A model generated the notes under the pieces. It was given only the letters and a program-made list of their open reading frames with translations, was not told where the DNA came from and ran no database searches. Source: Trebouxia sp. TZW2008 (lineage: Eukaryota; Chlorophyta; Trebouxiophyceae; Trebouxiales; Trebouxiaceae). Taken from it: a stretch of 64,000 bases of DNA. Numbering within the stretch: position 1 is the first letter of the stretch; each line of letters begins with the position of its first letter. The stretch covers positions 124,001-188,000 of the forward strand of contig BDIU01000177.1 in assembly GCA_002118135.1 (NCBI GenBank), read 5' to 3'. Of this stretch, positions 24,172-38,300 are shown piece by piece. Position numbers and translations under genes: made by a program.

Positions 24172-24809
24172 ACACAGCTGTAGTAGCTGATGTACAGCAT
24201 ACAGATAGCAGCAGTTGGTTCAGGCATTCACCTCTTGACAATGAGGTTCTGTGTGCCAAATGCATATTGTTTATCGAGAGGTCGTGCGTATTCCACCGGC
24301 TGCTTGCGCGTTTGTGGGATACTTATCATTGAGACATGAGTGTCGAGAGTAGAGAGATTCAGTCTGAGAGCATGCAACATGAAGAGAGCCAAAAGAAGGC
24401 AGACCTCAGGCCCGAGTCATGCCTACGCCTGCAGTGTGGTTTGCTTATTTGCGCATGAAAGCAACATGTGATATTCATCATATGCAAGATCGCTTCTGCA
24501 TCCCAATGCCTTTGGATGGTGAATTGCTGCACAATGCACGTGGCGGATGATGTCGTAAATGTATAAGCTTGCAAGGAATTCACAATACCCAATTCAAAAT
24601 CAACTTCTGGAAAGTCGCTTGAATTTACAGTGCAGTGCTAGGCTTACTGATGCACTTTCAAGCTGCGCATCATCGCAGCACCATCAAATCGTCGAAAAAG
24701 TAATGATATTCAATGATGTACGCTTGCATCACTTTGATGTTGCAATCAAATGTCAAAAAGGATCAGAAGCAGAACTAGGCACTGCACATGTCAGCATTGG
24801 GTGCTGCCA
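24172..24809. other. Convergent intergenic region, no gene seen
   Basis: This lies between the stop of the PDC E2 gene (plus) and the stop of the plastid membrane protein gene (minus). Nothing beyond presumed 3' UTRs is recognisable. Confidence 0.35.
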
Positions 24810-26047
24810 TCAGTTGAGAGGTGGTATATTGTCAACTACAACAGGATCTAGCGCCTTCTGCAGGGCCTGGAAACAAATGTTGACCGCAAAGAAACTGACC
24901 AAAATGAGGGATGCCGGCCAGGCCTTTGGACCAGGCCATGCGTAACGGTCATGCTCTGCAAGAAGTCAATCAGACTTGATTCAATATGGTGTAGTTCAGC
25001 AACTTGTGTCATGTTTGCCAGGCATGTGCATCACTAGCAGCCCCTGTGTGATGTGTCAAACAGGATGTTGCACAGCAGCAGGCCTTTAACAAGACACTCA
25101 CTCAGCTGTATGGCATGGCTCAGATATCACAAATGTCATCTTGCGTTTGCAGCAATCAGAGGGGTTACGCTTTGTATGGCACTGAAAGTGCAGCAATTGG
25201 TGCGTGAGGCCGTCGTGAGCATGCATGGGTTACTGCAATAGCCTGACCTGTGTCTATTGTGCGCTTGATATACAGCGCTAGCAGCCCTGCAGATACAATT
25301 GTGCCCAAGACAAGGCCTGCTTTTGCGCCATCAGGTCCACCGAAATTGAGCGCAGCTAGTGACTGCAGCATCAAGATTTGCATCATTCAGTGCAGATGTA
25401 CTGCAAACTAATGGTGTGACAAGCGACATGTGCTGCAATTAGTCATATGCTGATCCAGCGTTGGGTAATCACGCCAGCATCAAAATCTGCAGGAATGCTG
25501 CAAGCTGATGGTGTGATGAGCGTGATGCAATGCCACGCTTCATACGAGCGCTCAGCTTTAGGCAGTGAAAGTTTGCGTACTGCAGCGTATCCAGCTGCTG
25601 CAACTCCTGTTAGCAGAAGTGGAGGTCTGCCTTTAGTTCCAGGTGGCAACGTCGTTCTAATGTATAGCGCCTCTCCCAGGATTGTGAAGACTGCAGCAAT
25701 GTTGACTTAGTTCTGGTAAAACTGTGAAGGTATACGGCGTTTCTGATGTCAAGTCACTTACTGAAGGAGCCGCATTGCTGCGTGACTGCAAGAGTTGTGC
25801 CATAGTCCAGGTTCGCCTGCATTGCGTATTTGAGTTACAACTTGAAGTACCTCAAATCGACGCGGTACGGCTCAAATTCATGACTGACCTGGGTTGCAGA
25901 GCATCTGTTTGATCGAGTCTGAGTCTGTCGCTTCGGCTGCAACCTGTGCACGGCTGACGGACGCCAGGACCTAAAACTTGCACGAGCATGTCGGACGCAA
26001 CTGTGTTGCGAAACACCGGCTACGCTCTGGTATGCTACGGTCTGCAT
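24810..26047 (-). CDS. Unrecognised plastid membrane protein
   Basis: Exon 1 (26047-25889) encodes a 53-residue leader rich in R/S/Q/A and nearly free of acidic residues, as in plastid transit peptides. Exon 2 (25816-25762) and the start of exon 3 (25690, extending to about 25555) follow in phase. Exon 3 gives a hydrophobic segment (IFTILGEALYIR) and PPLLLTGVAAAGYAAVRKL. A later exon (to 25248) contains GGPDGAKAGLVLGTIVSAG and LLALYIKR. The last exon (24955-24810) has HDRYAWPGPKAWPASLI, another membrane span (LVSFFAVNICFQAL) and ends IPPLN before TGA. At least three membrane helices are expected. The junction between exon 3 and the 25248 exon is unresolved because that intron contains a duplicated acceptor region. 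Family not recognised. Confidence 0.55.
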
Positions 26048-26305
26048 GATTCGTAAGCGGTCCTCAAGCAATGCAACCGATCAGTGTTGGATCTTCGCGA
26101 CAAAACGGTGCCGGTTACATGCATTGTCAACACAAGGACGAAGATGAAACGGCGTCGCTGCTTGAATTTGTTGATTCAGCGATTACTCATGCAAGATTAG
26201 TCACAGTTGACATCGACTTGTGCCATCTTCTGCTTGCCTTTGACTGTGGTGCAGCGCCGTGGGACGGCCGGCCGGTGCCAGGGCCGGCAGTATTTAAACC
26301 CGCGA
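26048..26305. promoter_or_regulatory. Divergent upstream region with a TATTTAAA box
   Basis: The 258 bp between the start of the plastid membrane protein gene (minus) and the first ATG of the giant gene (plus). A TATTTAAA sequence at 26291-26298 sits only 8 bp before that ATG. If it is a TATA box, transcription would start after the chosen ATG, so either the box is not used or the true start is different. Confidence 0.4.
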
Positions 26306-29300
26306 ATGATGCAATCCATGTGCAGTGGAAGAATAGCATTCAGTTTCTTACCGGCCGGTTGTACTCCTGCGAAGACGCTCCTTGTACTGGTCCTGCTATC
26401 AATCAGTTGTCCTTGGCTTGCCTCGGCGGGCGACAACAGCACAGACGCTGCAGCTCTGCAGCACTTCGCAGTACAAACAAACCTCAGCACCTGGCTCCCT
26501 CCTACCAATGGTGGAGTCCCCTGCAGCACACCTTGGCCAGGTGTCACCTGCAACAGCCAGCAGCGTGTCATCAAGGTTCAGCTCATGAACTACGGCAGCA
26601 CCGGTCAGTTTCCCGACTACTTGGATCAGCTCGATGCTCTGGAGGTGCTTCAGCTCAGCAATGGCGGCATCTTTGGTAGCTTGCCAGACAGCTGGGGAGC
26701 AGCATTCCCTGCCTTGCAGCAGCTGGACCTCAGCAGCAACAACATCTCAGGAGGTGTTCCAGGTGCATGGACACAGTCTCAGGCCTTCCCTGCTTTGAGC
26801 ACCCTAAACCTGTACGGAGCCTTCAACAAGAACACCACCAGAGATCTGCCCTTTCAGGATGGTCAATCAGGCATGACCAACTTGACTTCCCTAAATCTTG
26901 GCCTGTGTAACATCACCGGTACATTGCCTAACCCCTGGGGCAGTGGCTTCAGCAGGCTCAGCAAACTGGTTCTCAGCAACAACAGCCTGACTGGTGATCT
27001 ACCTGATAGCTGGGGCATCTCACCTGGAACTGCCAATCTCACTGAACTCCAACTCAACAGCAATGGCTTCAGTGGACCGCTCAAAGCTGCCTGGGGGTCA
27101 CATGGCAGCTTTGCACAGCTACAGTGGCTCAACCTTGGCAGCAATGCACTGACAGACGTTTTGCCTGATGCCTGGGGTGGTCCGGGATGCCTGCCAGACC
27201 TACAGATCTTGCAGCTGGACAACAACAGGCTCAGTGGATCCTTGCCAGCTTCCTGGGGTGGCGTTGGAGCTCTTGCAAACCTCACAGGCATCTATCTGCA
27301 AGGCAACAACTTGACAGGAGGCATCACGCTTTCCTGGGCGAACAATAGAAGCAGGGTGATCAAGTATCTCAGGCCAGGCAATCAGCGCATGTGTGAACCC
27401 ATAAGGGCTCGTTTGGGCGGCGTGAGGGCTTTTGGCAGCAGTGCCCCTGTCACATGTCTGGAGGGAGGCTGCAACCAGGGCAGTGATGTCACTTCTGCCC
27501 TGAGTCTGGGGCCAGATGCTGCCTGTACAGTGACAGTTGCACTGAATGGAAGCACCCAGTCAAACAACTGTCCTGCAGGTGAGAGCTCTGCATATTTCTG
27601 AGTTTGCCATAGTCTTGGTGTCACAAGAAGTGTACTCTTTGCCATTTCAAGAGTGGAGGTTGGCATGCTGAAAGCTGTCTTGTCGTCTTCTGTGACTGCT
27701 GAGTTGCTTGCTGCATGCTAGCACTGATGTCAACGCTTCTGACATTTCTGCGTGGAGTGAACTGCTTTGGGATGGTGCTGCAATCAAGTTGCATACTGGC
27801 ATTGTTATTGCAACTACGCTGCACGTGGTTTGGCATCTGCTGCACGGTCCCCAAGACACCTTTTCCAATCCAGCAGCAACTCAATCTTGTCCTCCCCAGT
27901 CACGCAGTGTCGTGCACCTTGTGTCAAGCATGTCAAGAAGGGTTCACAACTCATGCCACGCAAAAGTGCTGCATTGCAACATTGGTGGCACCTCATTCTG
28001 CAGGCAGTCAGCAGTAAATAACACGCATGAATGCTTGCAGGAGTTGTACAGGTCAATGGCACCATAAAAAACCTGGCAGGCCAATTTGTCATAGCTGACC
28101 AGCCAGACCTGACCCTGACTGGTTCCAGCTTTAGTCAGCTGCAAAGTGCCTTAGTCAGAGGGCCTTCAGGGAGCTTAGTCAACCAATCAGCCCCGCTGAT
28201 CATCAGCAACACCACCGTGCACATCACAAACACTGTCTTCAGCGGCAATGAGCGCTTTGACTTTGGTGGAATTGTAATCATGTCTGGTGCAGCTGTCACC
28301 ATTAGTAACAGCAGCTTTGCAGGTCTGTCTGGGCGTGTCGGCGGGGCAGTCATGATCATGAATGGCAGCTTAGTCATGATGAGTCAGGGCACGCAGTTCA
28401 CCAGCAATGCTGGCAGCTGCTTAGCTGGAGCTGTGTTAGTCAACTCAGACAGCGCATTGTACCTGGATGACGTGAGCTTTAGGGGCAATAACGCAAACGG
28501 TGACAGAGGGGGTGGTGCAGTGCTGCTATATGGCAACTCCACCTTGCATGCAGTCAAAAGCGACTTCTCAGACAATGCAGCAACGGCGAGCAATCTGTAT
28601 GCTGTGGATGCAGCTGCTATGGCTGCTGGGGTACGCCCCAGTGATGATGCCACCCCCTCTTTGTGGTGTGGGGCTGTTGGGGGGGTCCCTGGGGTTGACA
28701 GTCTGTATGGGATCAATGACCTGGCTTCCAATCACCTTCTGGGCGGGACCAGTGGTAAGCCTCTCCTTGTTCTTTTCTGCATCAAGATCACCTTCTTGTT
28801 TACTGACATCTGTCATTGCTGGTTTCTTCTTATGTCTCAATGGCATTGTCTCAATGGCATTGTCTCAATGACACTCTGTGTAAGCGCTTGCACTGTGGAT
28901 CATGCAGAATCTCAGAGCTTGGTTGCCTGAGGCTGAGTGCAAATGCTTTTTATCAAATAAGCTACAGGTGAGTTCTTTCGTGCATCATGTATTAGCTCTG
29001 ATGACTAATGTGTTGCTTGCATGGTAGGGGTGACCCCCGACCCCACCCTGGGTCAGGGTGGTGGTGCCATCTATGCTGCCAGTTTTCACATCCTCAACAT
29101 CACTGCATCCACCTTCACCAACAACGCGGCGCTGAGGCTGAACGTCACGGACTTCAAGACAGGCAGGGGAGCCGGAGGGGCTATCTCTGTCAGCAGTGAC
29201 GCACCCATCACTTCCTCATGCAGTGCTGGGACAGTTGCTATCACAGGTATCACTTGACGCATTTAAGTGAATGCATGTTGGTGCAGATATTGGTGCATGT

Positions 29301-32300
29301 TGTGCTGTCATGATATCGTTTTTGCAGCGATGCACCCATCACTTTCTTATGCAGCGCTGGGAATGGCGCCATCACAGGTATCAACAGATGCATCCAGAGC
29401 TGATACATGTACTGCTGATAGGCTATCTTTGACTGGCGATGCATCTACCATTGATACGGTGTTGAGTGACGACATGCTGTGCTGACATCATCTGTATTAA
29501 TAGTGAAGGAATTGTCACTTCCTCCTGCATCGCTGGGACTGTTGCCATTTTGCAACAAGTTGACCTATTTGCATGGCTGGACAGGGGCTCTCAGAATCTA
29601 CACAAGTGCAGCCCTTAAGCTTGCTCAGTTGCGTTGTGCTGCATGCTCAGAAATCTGGGCATACTTTGCTTGCGTCATCTGCCCATCAGCATTTTCACAT
29701 GAAAGCTGTTACTGTTGACACAGGCTGCACCTTCAAGGGCAATCAAGCCAACTCCGGCGGCGCAGTGCAGCTAATGGGTGCTGGTCATTCAGTCTCTTGC
29801 TATGGCAGCACAGACAACACCACTGGCTATGGCAAATACAATGCAACATACCTAGCCACACTGGATGTCAGCTCCTACTCCTTCTGCTCTATCAACGCTG
29901 CTTACACCGTCATTAGCAGCAGCAGCTTTGAGGGGAACAGCGCACTGTTGGGCGGTGGTGCAGTGACTGTCCTCCAAGGCTACAGTGTGACACTGGACAG
30001 AGTTGGGTTTATCAATAACACCACACCCCTCTACGGCGGTGGCGTGGCGGTGGCCAACGGCAGCACTGTGATTAGTAACAGCTGCAGCTACACAGCATGC
30101 ACAGCGCTGCGGGGAGGGGCAATCTACGCTGAAGCATCCACTGAGAAGTACATTGCAGCGGCTGTGATCCCGCTTTGGCACAATGCATATATCTACGCTC
30201 CTGACTGGTACAAACTGGGGCGACAGATGGGTTCAGTATTGAACTTGGCCAACAGCTCTTTCTTGAGCAATGTGGCGGGTGATGCTGGAGGTGCTGTGTA
30301 TATGACTGGGGACAATCAGCTGGTCAGCCAGGGCAACACTTTTGAAGCCAGTCAGGCTGCAACTCAAGGTGGGTTTGCGACATTCACTCTGTTGGTTCTT
30401 CACCAATAGTAGATTGAAGCACGAGATCAAGCCCGGGTTGCTTACAAGCATTGCAATGTTCAAGTCCACAAGTAAGACCTGTGAATCAGTCATTTGCATT
30501 TTGGCTAGATTGCTATGTGCTCGAGACATGCTGCACTAATGATAGTGAAAATCGCACTCAAGGTCGTTTATGTCAGCAGCTGTTTGCCAGTAATGTCGAT
30601 GCCCAGCAGGGCAGGGCACCTATGGTCACCAGCGCTGCGCTGGTCATGTTTCCAGTGCTGTGATTGTGCTTGCAGTCCCTGCTTGCATTGCAGGAGGTGA
30701 ATTGTACCTGAACAATATCTGCCGCCAATTGCCAGCGGGCAAAAATTCTTGGACCACTCTCTTTCCAGGGCAGGGCGCCTGCATTCACCATTTCTGCCTT
30801 TCTCAGATTAACTACTGTGAGCTTTGCTGCAGGCGGTGCAGTGTATTTGAACAATGTTTGCCACCAGCTGTCAACTGGTGACACCTTCTCAGGCAACTCT
30901 GCCCAGCAGGGCGGGGCAGTTGCGGTCACCAGCCCTGCCCTCAGCAGCGGCCGCTACATCCTGTCGGTCACCAGTGCGTCAGGCGTCAGCAGCATTTTGA
31001 GATTGCCTTGTGGGCTCAACAGCGCCTGGTCTAATGCTAGCTTTGAGAACAACCAGGCAGACTTGTCTGGCGGAGCTGTGTATGTGGTGTCCACACCCAC
31101 AGTGAGTCACTTGCCTCACCTGCTGCTGTGCACGCTAGGCATGCTATGCAATTCTGACTTAGCTAGGTGCTCCCAAAGCAGTCAGTTGCAAACAAGCAGA
31201 TTGATCTGGCAGAGCTATATATGTTGTGTCCGCGCCCACAGCAAATTATTGTCCTCGCCTGCGGCTGCGCATGCTGGGCATGCTATGCGACTTGGACTTA
31301 GCTAGGTGCTCACAGAGCAGTCCCATGCACAGCACTATCACTTTTGAGTCCTGACTGTATGAACCCCTGTTGAACTCGTGAGACACTCATGAACAGTGCG
31401 CTGATCAGTTGGTTGCATGAACGTGTGGTTTGCAGGGAGACTGCAGAGCGCTGCTGGACGGAAGCCAGCTCAATGGCAACAGTGCTGTCAATGGAGGGGC
31501 CTTCTTTGCTGGATCCACACCTTGCTTCAAGGTAAAAAACCCAAAGTACAAGTCTCTCAGGAGTGTTGCATTGTGTCTGCATGCTCCACTATGGACATCA
31601 CCATTCTTCAGTGGTGCTACACACACTTGCCAAAGTCTGATATGCCCTGTATGTTGCATGCATGCATTTGTCTGCAAAAGAAGAGCATGTTGACGGCAGA
31701 ACCCAAGCAATGCACACTTGATTGTGATGTCTCAAAAGCAAGCTGAGGAATGATGCTTATATCGGTGCTGACAGGTATTAGGAACGAGCTTCAGCGGCAA
31801 TGCTGGAACCAATGGCGGGGCTATGGCAATGCAGAGCGTGACCAATGCAAGCTTCACTGATGTCAGTGCAGTGAGCAACATTGCTGGTTGCGGAGGAGGC
31901 ATCTTCATTGACAGAGCTGCGTCCATCCAGGTGCCTTCTTGAGCTGGCGTCTGGAGACATGTCTATCAGCTCTGAATGCTTTGTGCTGTAGAATCTCTTG
32001 CATGGAACGAGCTGCATCCATACATGTGCTTGCTCAGACCCAGCAGATCTCAAGGGCATGCAAATCATCATCAGCATGCCTTGCGTCATTCTTGTCAGCA
32101 TGGGTTGCTTTGTGCTACAGAGGCATTGTATTCATGGGGCTGCATCTGTTCAGGCGCGTGTTGAGGTGCCTATAGCCTAAGCTGTTGTCTTGGCAGATTG
32201 TGTTCATTGTGGTCTGGCATCAAGCAATGCCTGCTATGGTCTCACAGATGCATAGAAGCCTGCAGACAATGTGTAAAAGTGATATGTTAGCATCTACTCA

Positions 32301-35300
32301 TGTGCTGAGCTGTTGACAAAACCTTGCCAATTGTGCCCACTGGCAATCAAGTGCTGTTTGACTGCAGGTGCTGTCTTCAAACCTGAGCAGCAACACCGCT
32401 GCCAATGGGGGCGGCATGGCTTTGCAGCAGGTCACCTCAATGGGCATGGAGAATGTCACCATCACGGTGAGGCATTGCTTGTAGCCCATGGTGAGGCATT
32501 GCTTGTAGCCCATGGTGAGGCATTGCTTGTAGCCCATGGCTGTCAACATCATCCACTACCTGAGACTTCACAGTCAAAGGAAACTCTGCTCTGCCATTGC
32601 AAAGCAACACAGGCATGGACTGGCTACATAAGTGCAGAAGCTGACTGCAGGACTGCTGACGTCCTTGTCTTGTGACGAGGTTTTCTTGACTTCATTCAGC
32701 CACTTACCTTTGATGTCATGGAGAAGTGCTGCTTCAGTGAATCTACACTGTGCTCTGTTGACACAGGGCAACACAGCTGTGCAGCATGGGGGAGCCATCT
32801 ACTCCATTCAACCCAGTATTAGCATCCAGGACAGAGCAGCCCTGAACATTGCAGATGATGTGTTCACCATTGGCGACCTTTTCATGCACCTGGTGAACAT
32901 GACCCTGAACACAGCACAGCAGGGGGGCTGCATGTATGTGACTGGCAATGGCGCCAACGTGACTGCTGTCAACTCAATCTTTGACAGGTGAGAAAACTGT
33001 TTTTGATCATGCACGGGCATACATTTTGATGACTTCTGCCAATATGACGTTGAACACAGCGCAGCAGGGTGGCTGCATGTTTGTCACTGGCAATAGCGCC
33101 AATGTCACAGCTGTCAACTCCTACATTGATAGGTGAGGCAAGAGATGGTTGTCGCTTTTGACCATGCATGGGCAAAGTTTGAGTCTGGTCAATATGTCAC
33201 TGAACACAGTGTAGCATGGTGGCTGCATATACTTTACTGGCAATGGCGCCCATGTCAACACTGTTAGCTTCTACTCATGTGGAGTCTTTGGGTGGCGGCG
33301 GCTGCTGCTCTCTCCGTCTGAGTCTCAGTAATTCCTCAAAGGAGCCCATCTGAAGGGTCTGCTCGCTGTATCACTTCGTGTTAATATACATGATCTATCT
33401 GAAAACGTCGTGCAAAGCTCACATCACTAAGGCATGTTTACAATGCAGTGCTCAGATGTTGAGCCATTGTGTTTGCTGGTTGCATGCCGCAAAGGTGTGG
33501 GTGTGCTGTGCATATGCACTGCATAGAATCTCCATGACAAGATGCCCATGAACGCCAGTGGCTCTGTCTTCTGTTTTAGCATTGCTTTTCACCCGCTGCG
33601 TTTGTCCTGCAGCTGTGCTGCTGGGGATGTGGGTGGAGGGCTGGTATGCCTCTACTGCCCGATGTCTACAGCAAGCCTCAATGAATGTGTTTGGTCTCAT
33701 CACTTCATATCAGTTGCATGTGCTGTGCAGCTGTACTGCTGGAGATGTGGGTGGAGGGCTCGTGTGCCTCAACTGCCCTCAAGTCTACATGAAGCAGGTG
33801 GTCTTCTTTGCCAACCAGGCCCAAGCAGCTGCAGGAGCTTTTAGGTGAATCAACGCATCAGCTTTGTCAATGCAGCGTCTATTTCAAGGGAGTGAGATGG
33901 GCAAAACCACAAGGACTTAAAGTTTATGCAGTCTTGCCAGAGAACCCTTGCTTGAGCCTCATTACACCAGCATTTAGTTGAGCTTGATATGGGTCACATG
34001 ACACACCTCACGTCGCTCATGTTGGCAGCTGGTCAGTATGCTCATATCAGGCTGAGGATGATATGGTCTGTCTGTTGCATAGCAGCTGCACAAGCTGTCT
34101 GGCAGTCAGTCTGAAGCAGACGCAGTACGTCATCATCATCATCATCATCACCAGCAATTGCACATGGGGGAAATTTTACATTCTACGGCAGGTGCGAAGG
34201 ATGTCTAGCAGTCGTTCTGGAGCAGGCGCAGTTCTTCAATAACTCAGCCATTCATGTAGGCGGCTTGGACATCAATGCAACCTTGCCAAATCCAGCTATA
34301 ACTGTGGACAGCCAGTTTACCTACAACGGTTCTAGAGTGGTTGATGATGATTATTAAAACGGACACTTTCAGAGTCATGTATGTCTTGCATGGCAGGTGT
34401 GAGGGATGTTTGGCAGTCATCCTGGAACAGGCACAGCTCACTAACAACTCAGCCATTCAAGGATGCGGCTTGGACATCAACGCAATCCTGACCAACCCTG
34501 TGATCATTGTGTGACAGCCAGTTTACATACATTAGTGCCAGGGTCGTTCATTATGATGATGAAGATGCACAATTGGAGATTAATCACCCTCTGTGTCTTG
34601 CATGACAGGTGCGAGGGCTGTCTGGCGGTCATTCTGGAGCAGATGCAGTTCATCAACAACTCAGCCATTCATGGAGGAGGCTTAGACATTAACGCAACCC
34701 TGCCCAATCCCGTGATCATTGTGGACAGCCAATTTAACTACAATGGTGCCAGAGTGGTTGAAGATGATGAAGATGCTGCAAACTCCAATTGGACCACAAG
34801 CTTAGCAGGCAATGGTGGAGGCATCAGGTGCTTGGGAGGTGAGACATCGCTGATGATTGTCAGCATCTGATATAAACACATGTAACATACTTTGGAAAGC
34901 ACCTCAAAAGTTCGCTGAAGTAAGACTCAGAGTTTTGTCTGCTGAGCATCTCAAAAGCTGACTGAATCCAGGTTCTGTGGTCTTGCTGGCCTCATGGAGC
35001 CTTTTGCTGCTGGTCAAACATGCCTGCTTGTGTTATGCACTGCTGTGGCCAAGTCAACTTTACATTTACAGCATGATTGCTTGGATCTAGCAAAATTGTG
35101 CCTCAACTTTGCATATACAAAAGAGAAAACGAGAAAGTTGCATGTACAGGCTGCTGCTGGTAGGATTTTGTGCTTGGCTTTGCCATAACGCATTTGATGT
35201 GATTGCAGGAAACCTGTACCTTTTTGAGAACAGCTTTGATGAGAACACAGCCACTAATGGGGCTGCTATTTATGCAGTTCAGGGCTGCGGACAGGTCAGT

Positions 35301-38300
35301 CTGACATGCACCTGTCTTTCTTTCTGCCTTGATCATTCTGTGTGACGTTTCCATTTCTTTTGAAACAAAGGAAAGTGCAGGAAATTTGGTCTAGCCTGTT
35401 TGCTATTGCAGTCACACTAGCCCAAGTCAGCTGTAAGTGCGCTGTGTCCTTGCAGTTCATCCTTCTTATGCACATCCCCTGCCCACTGTCCATGCCTGTG
35501 AGTGTCCAGAAGATGGTGCGATCACATTGTCATATGCATTTTGCCAATGATTCATTGTTCTCTCCATTTAGAATATTATTACACAGCAGGTTTTGCATGT
35601 CTGACTCGTCCAATAGGGGTATTGCGTACTTTGAAACTCATATTGCATGTCAGAGACTCGTGATCTCAATACATTGAGCAATTTTGAATATCACACGATG
35701 TCGTTCATTGCAGGCTGGCAGCTATGCGAGTGGCTACTGCTCCTTAGTAGACACCCCAGCTGCCACAGCCGCCACAGCTGTGGTCACAGCCGCAGCACAG
35801 CCCAGCAGCACAACTGTGGCGGTGGCAGCAGCCTTGCAGTACGCCTACATCCTAAACCTCTCGCCAAACTGCTCTTCTGTTACGCTGTCACAGACAGAGT
35901 TCTACGGTAACAAGGCTATAGGGGGAGGTGGAGGGGCCATTTTCTGGGATGGACCAGTTGCTGATTTGATCGTCAGCTGCTCCTCTGTTGAGGAAGATAC
36001 TGGTGAGCTACTGCAAGAATACTATCATAACATGGCCAGATTATCATGTATGATGATCAGATTCTGCAACTCATTTGTCACAAGCTATCAGCCTGTGGAG
36101 TTACCGGTTGCTGATTTGATGGTCAGCTGCTCAGTTGTCCAGGAGGGTACTGGTGAGCGACTGCAAATCTGCTATTGTGATCAGCAGAATTATGATCAGG
36201 TCCTGTGACCAGATTCTGTGACCATTTTGTCGCAAGCTATCAGGCTGCGGACTCACCAATTGCTGATTTGATTGTCAGTTGCTTTGCTCTTCATGTGGAT
36301 AATGCTGAGCATGCGCAACATGGCTGCTATGATGTGATGAGACTTTGTGATGAATGTGATAAACTCAGGCAACTGACAAAGTCTGGAAACCCATGAACAT
36401 ACATTGTGCTGCTGCAGAGGAACTTAGCTCCTCAAGCATTTCGACAAACATCCCCGAAAACTGTGCACACATGCAGACAACACATTCAGTCAACACTTGC
36501 AGACAAGACATGCAGACAACACGTATTGTCCAAGCTCCTGTTGAGATGCACATGATTATGCTGCAGAAGAGTTTATCTCCTCAAGCAATTCCACAGACAT
36601 ACCCAACACTTGTGCCGACTGGGCGGGTCACAACTCCATCCTAGGGTTTGCACACCGTTCTGCTGCCATTGCACAGAAAACAGCAACAGCAATGACCACA
36701 TGCAGGCCATGCTTGTGGTCTACACCCTGTTGATTTGCACATTTTGCTGCTGCAGAGGAATATGGATCTTCAAGCAATTCCACAGACATCCCCAACACCT
36801 GCGCCGACTGGGAGGGTAACAACTCCACCCTAGGGTTTGGCAGCGACTTGGCCAGTGAAGCAGCCGCCATTGATGCTGCTGATATTGAGCAGCCACCCAT
36901 CACTGGTTTTGCCAGTGGCGGCATTTTGCCTGCGCGGAGCTTCAATGTCATCGATCACTTCGGCAACCTAGTCTCTGGTGAGTTTACCGCGAATCTTTGA
37001 GAGTCATGTCTGCAGTTGCCGCATCAAAATGATAATGCAAAGAGACTGATGATGACGTCCTTGTCTTGTGACCATTTGCCATTGATGCTGTCGACCATGA
37101 GCAAGCGATCACAAGATTTGCCGGCCCTAAGCTTCAATGTCTTTGATCACTTATGGCAGTGTGGTGTGTGGTGAAAACTTTGGGGTTGCAACTTCTGCAT
37201 TTGGCATCACGTCACGTTGTCACTGCAATGCAAATTTGATGATCATGGCCTCACCTTATGGACTGCTTAACAGAAAGAGCTTCTCTCAGTTCTATGCTGT
37301 TTTTATGCTGCCTGTGATCATATAGGGTGTCACATGAGGGTGAGCAATCTACTTTGCATGACGCAGTGCTTCTCTGTGGTCATGTGCTTGCATCTCAGCC
37401 TTACTGCCGTTGTGCTGTACAAATCACAGTCAACTTCTCATGTGTCAAAGAATCCCAGTGTCAGCTGCTTCATTTACAAGGCAAAGAATTCCAGTGTCAG
37501 CTGCTTCATTTACAAGGCAATGAATTCCAGTGTCAGCTGCTTCATTTACAAGGCAAAGAATTCCAGTGTCAGCTGCTTCATTACAAGGCTTTTATTGCAG
37601 GTGGTGTGAGTGCTGCATCCATGCTGGTCAGCGCAACCTCTTCCAATGCCATCCTGGGAGGTCAACAGCTTGCACAGGCTGTCAATGTGAGTTGCCACCC
37701 GCAACTTGCAATTCTGGCTTTGTGGAGCTTGTCTCTTTATACGTGTGGCTTGATACAGCCGCTGGCATGGTGTCACCTGCATTCATCATGACGTGTATAG
37801 CTTGGTATCACATGCTTGCTCATCCTTTGCTGCTTGAAGAAGATCAGCAGAGCAAATGTCATTTGCTCGTTGAGCAAGCCCACTGCCCTGCACTTGATGA
37901 CTACAGCTGCAGATCTGCCTTAATGGCTTACAAAAGTATTGCTCTGTTGCCTGCAGGGCGTGGTGACATTTGATGGATTGATCATCACAGCCAATCATAC
38001 CATGAACACCACTGGCGTCTATGGCCTCAACTACACCATCACCTTTTCAGCTGCCTCAGTTTCAGGCATCACCTCATGGGATGTGCCAGTCAACATCAGG
38101 TATCTCACCCTGGAATACAATCTGAGAACCATGACCATGTGACCATACACAAGGGTCTGAATGTTGATATGTGCCCGACACAGTGCATCATGCTTTGTCA
38201 AGACCACTTGCAAGAGTGAGTGTTCAGTATGAAGCGTTCTTGACACAACACCTTTTCTGGGTCTTCATGCAACTACTTTCCTGGCCACGTCTTGTTGAGT

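Noticed and set aside
37451..37593. 36-bp array considered as a CRISPR-like or coding repeat
   Set aside because: The units abut without spacers, and the array is intronic by splice logic. It is a plain tandem repeat.
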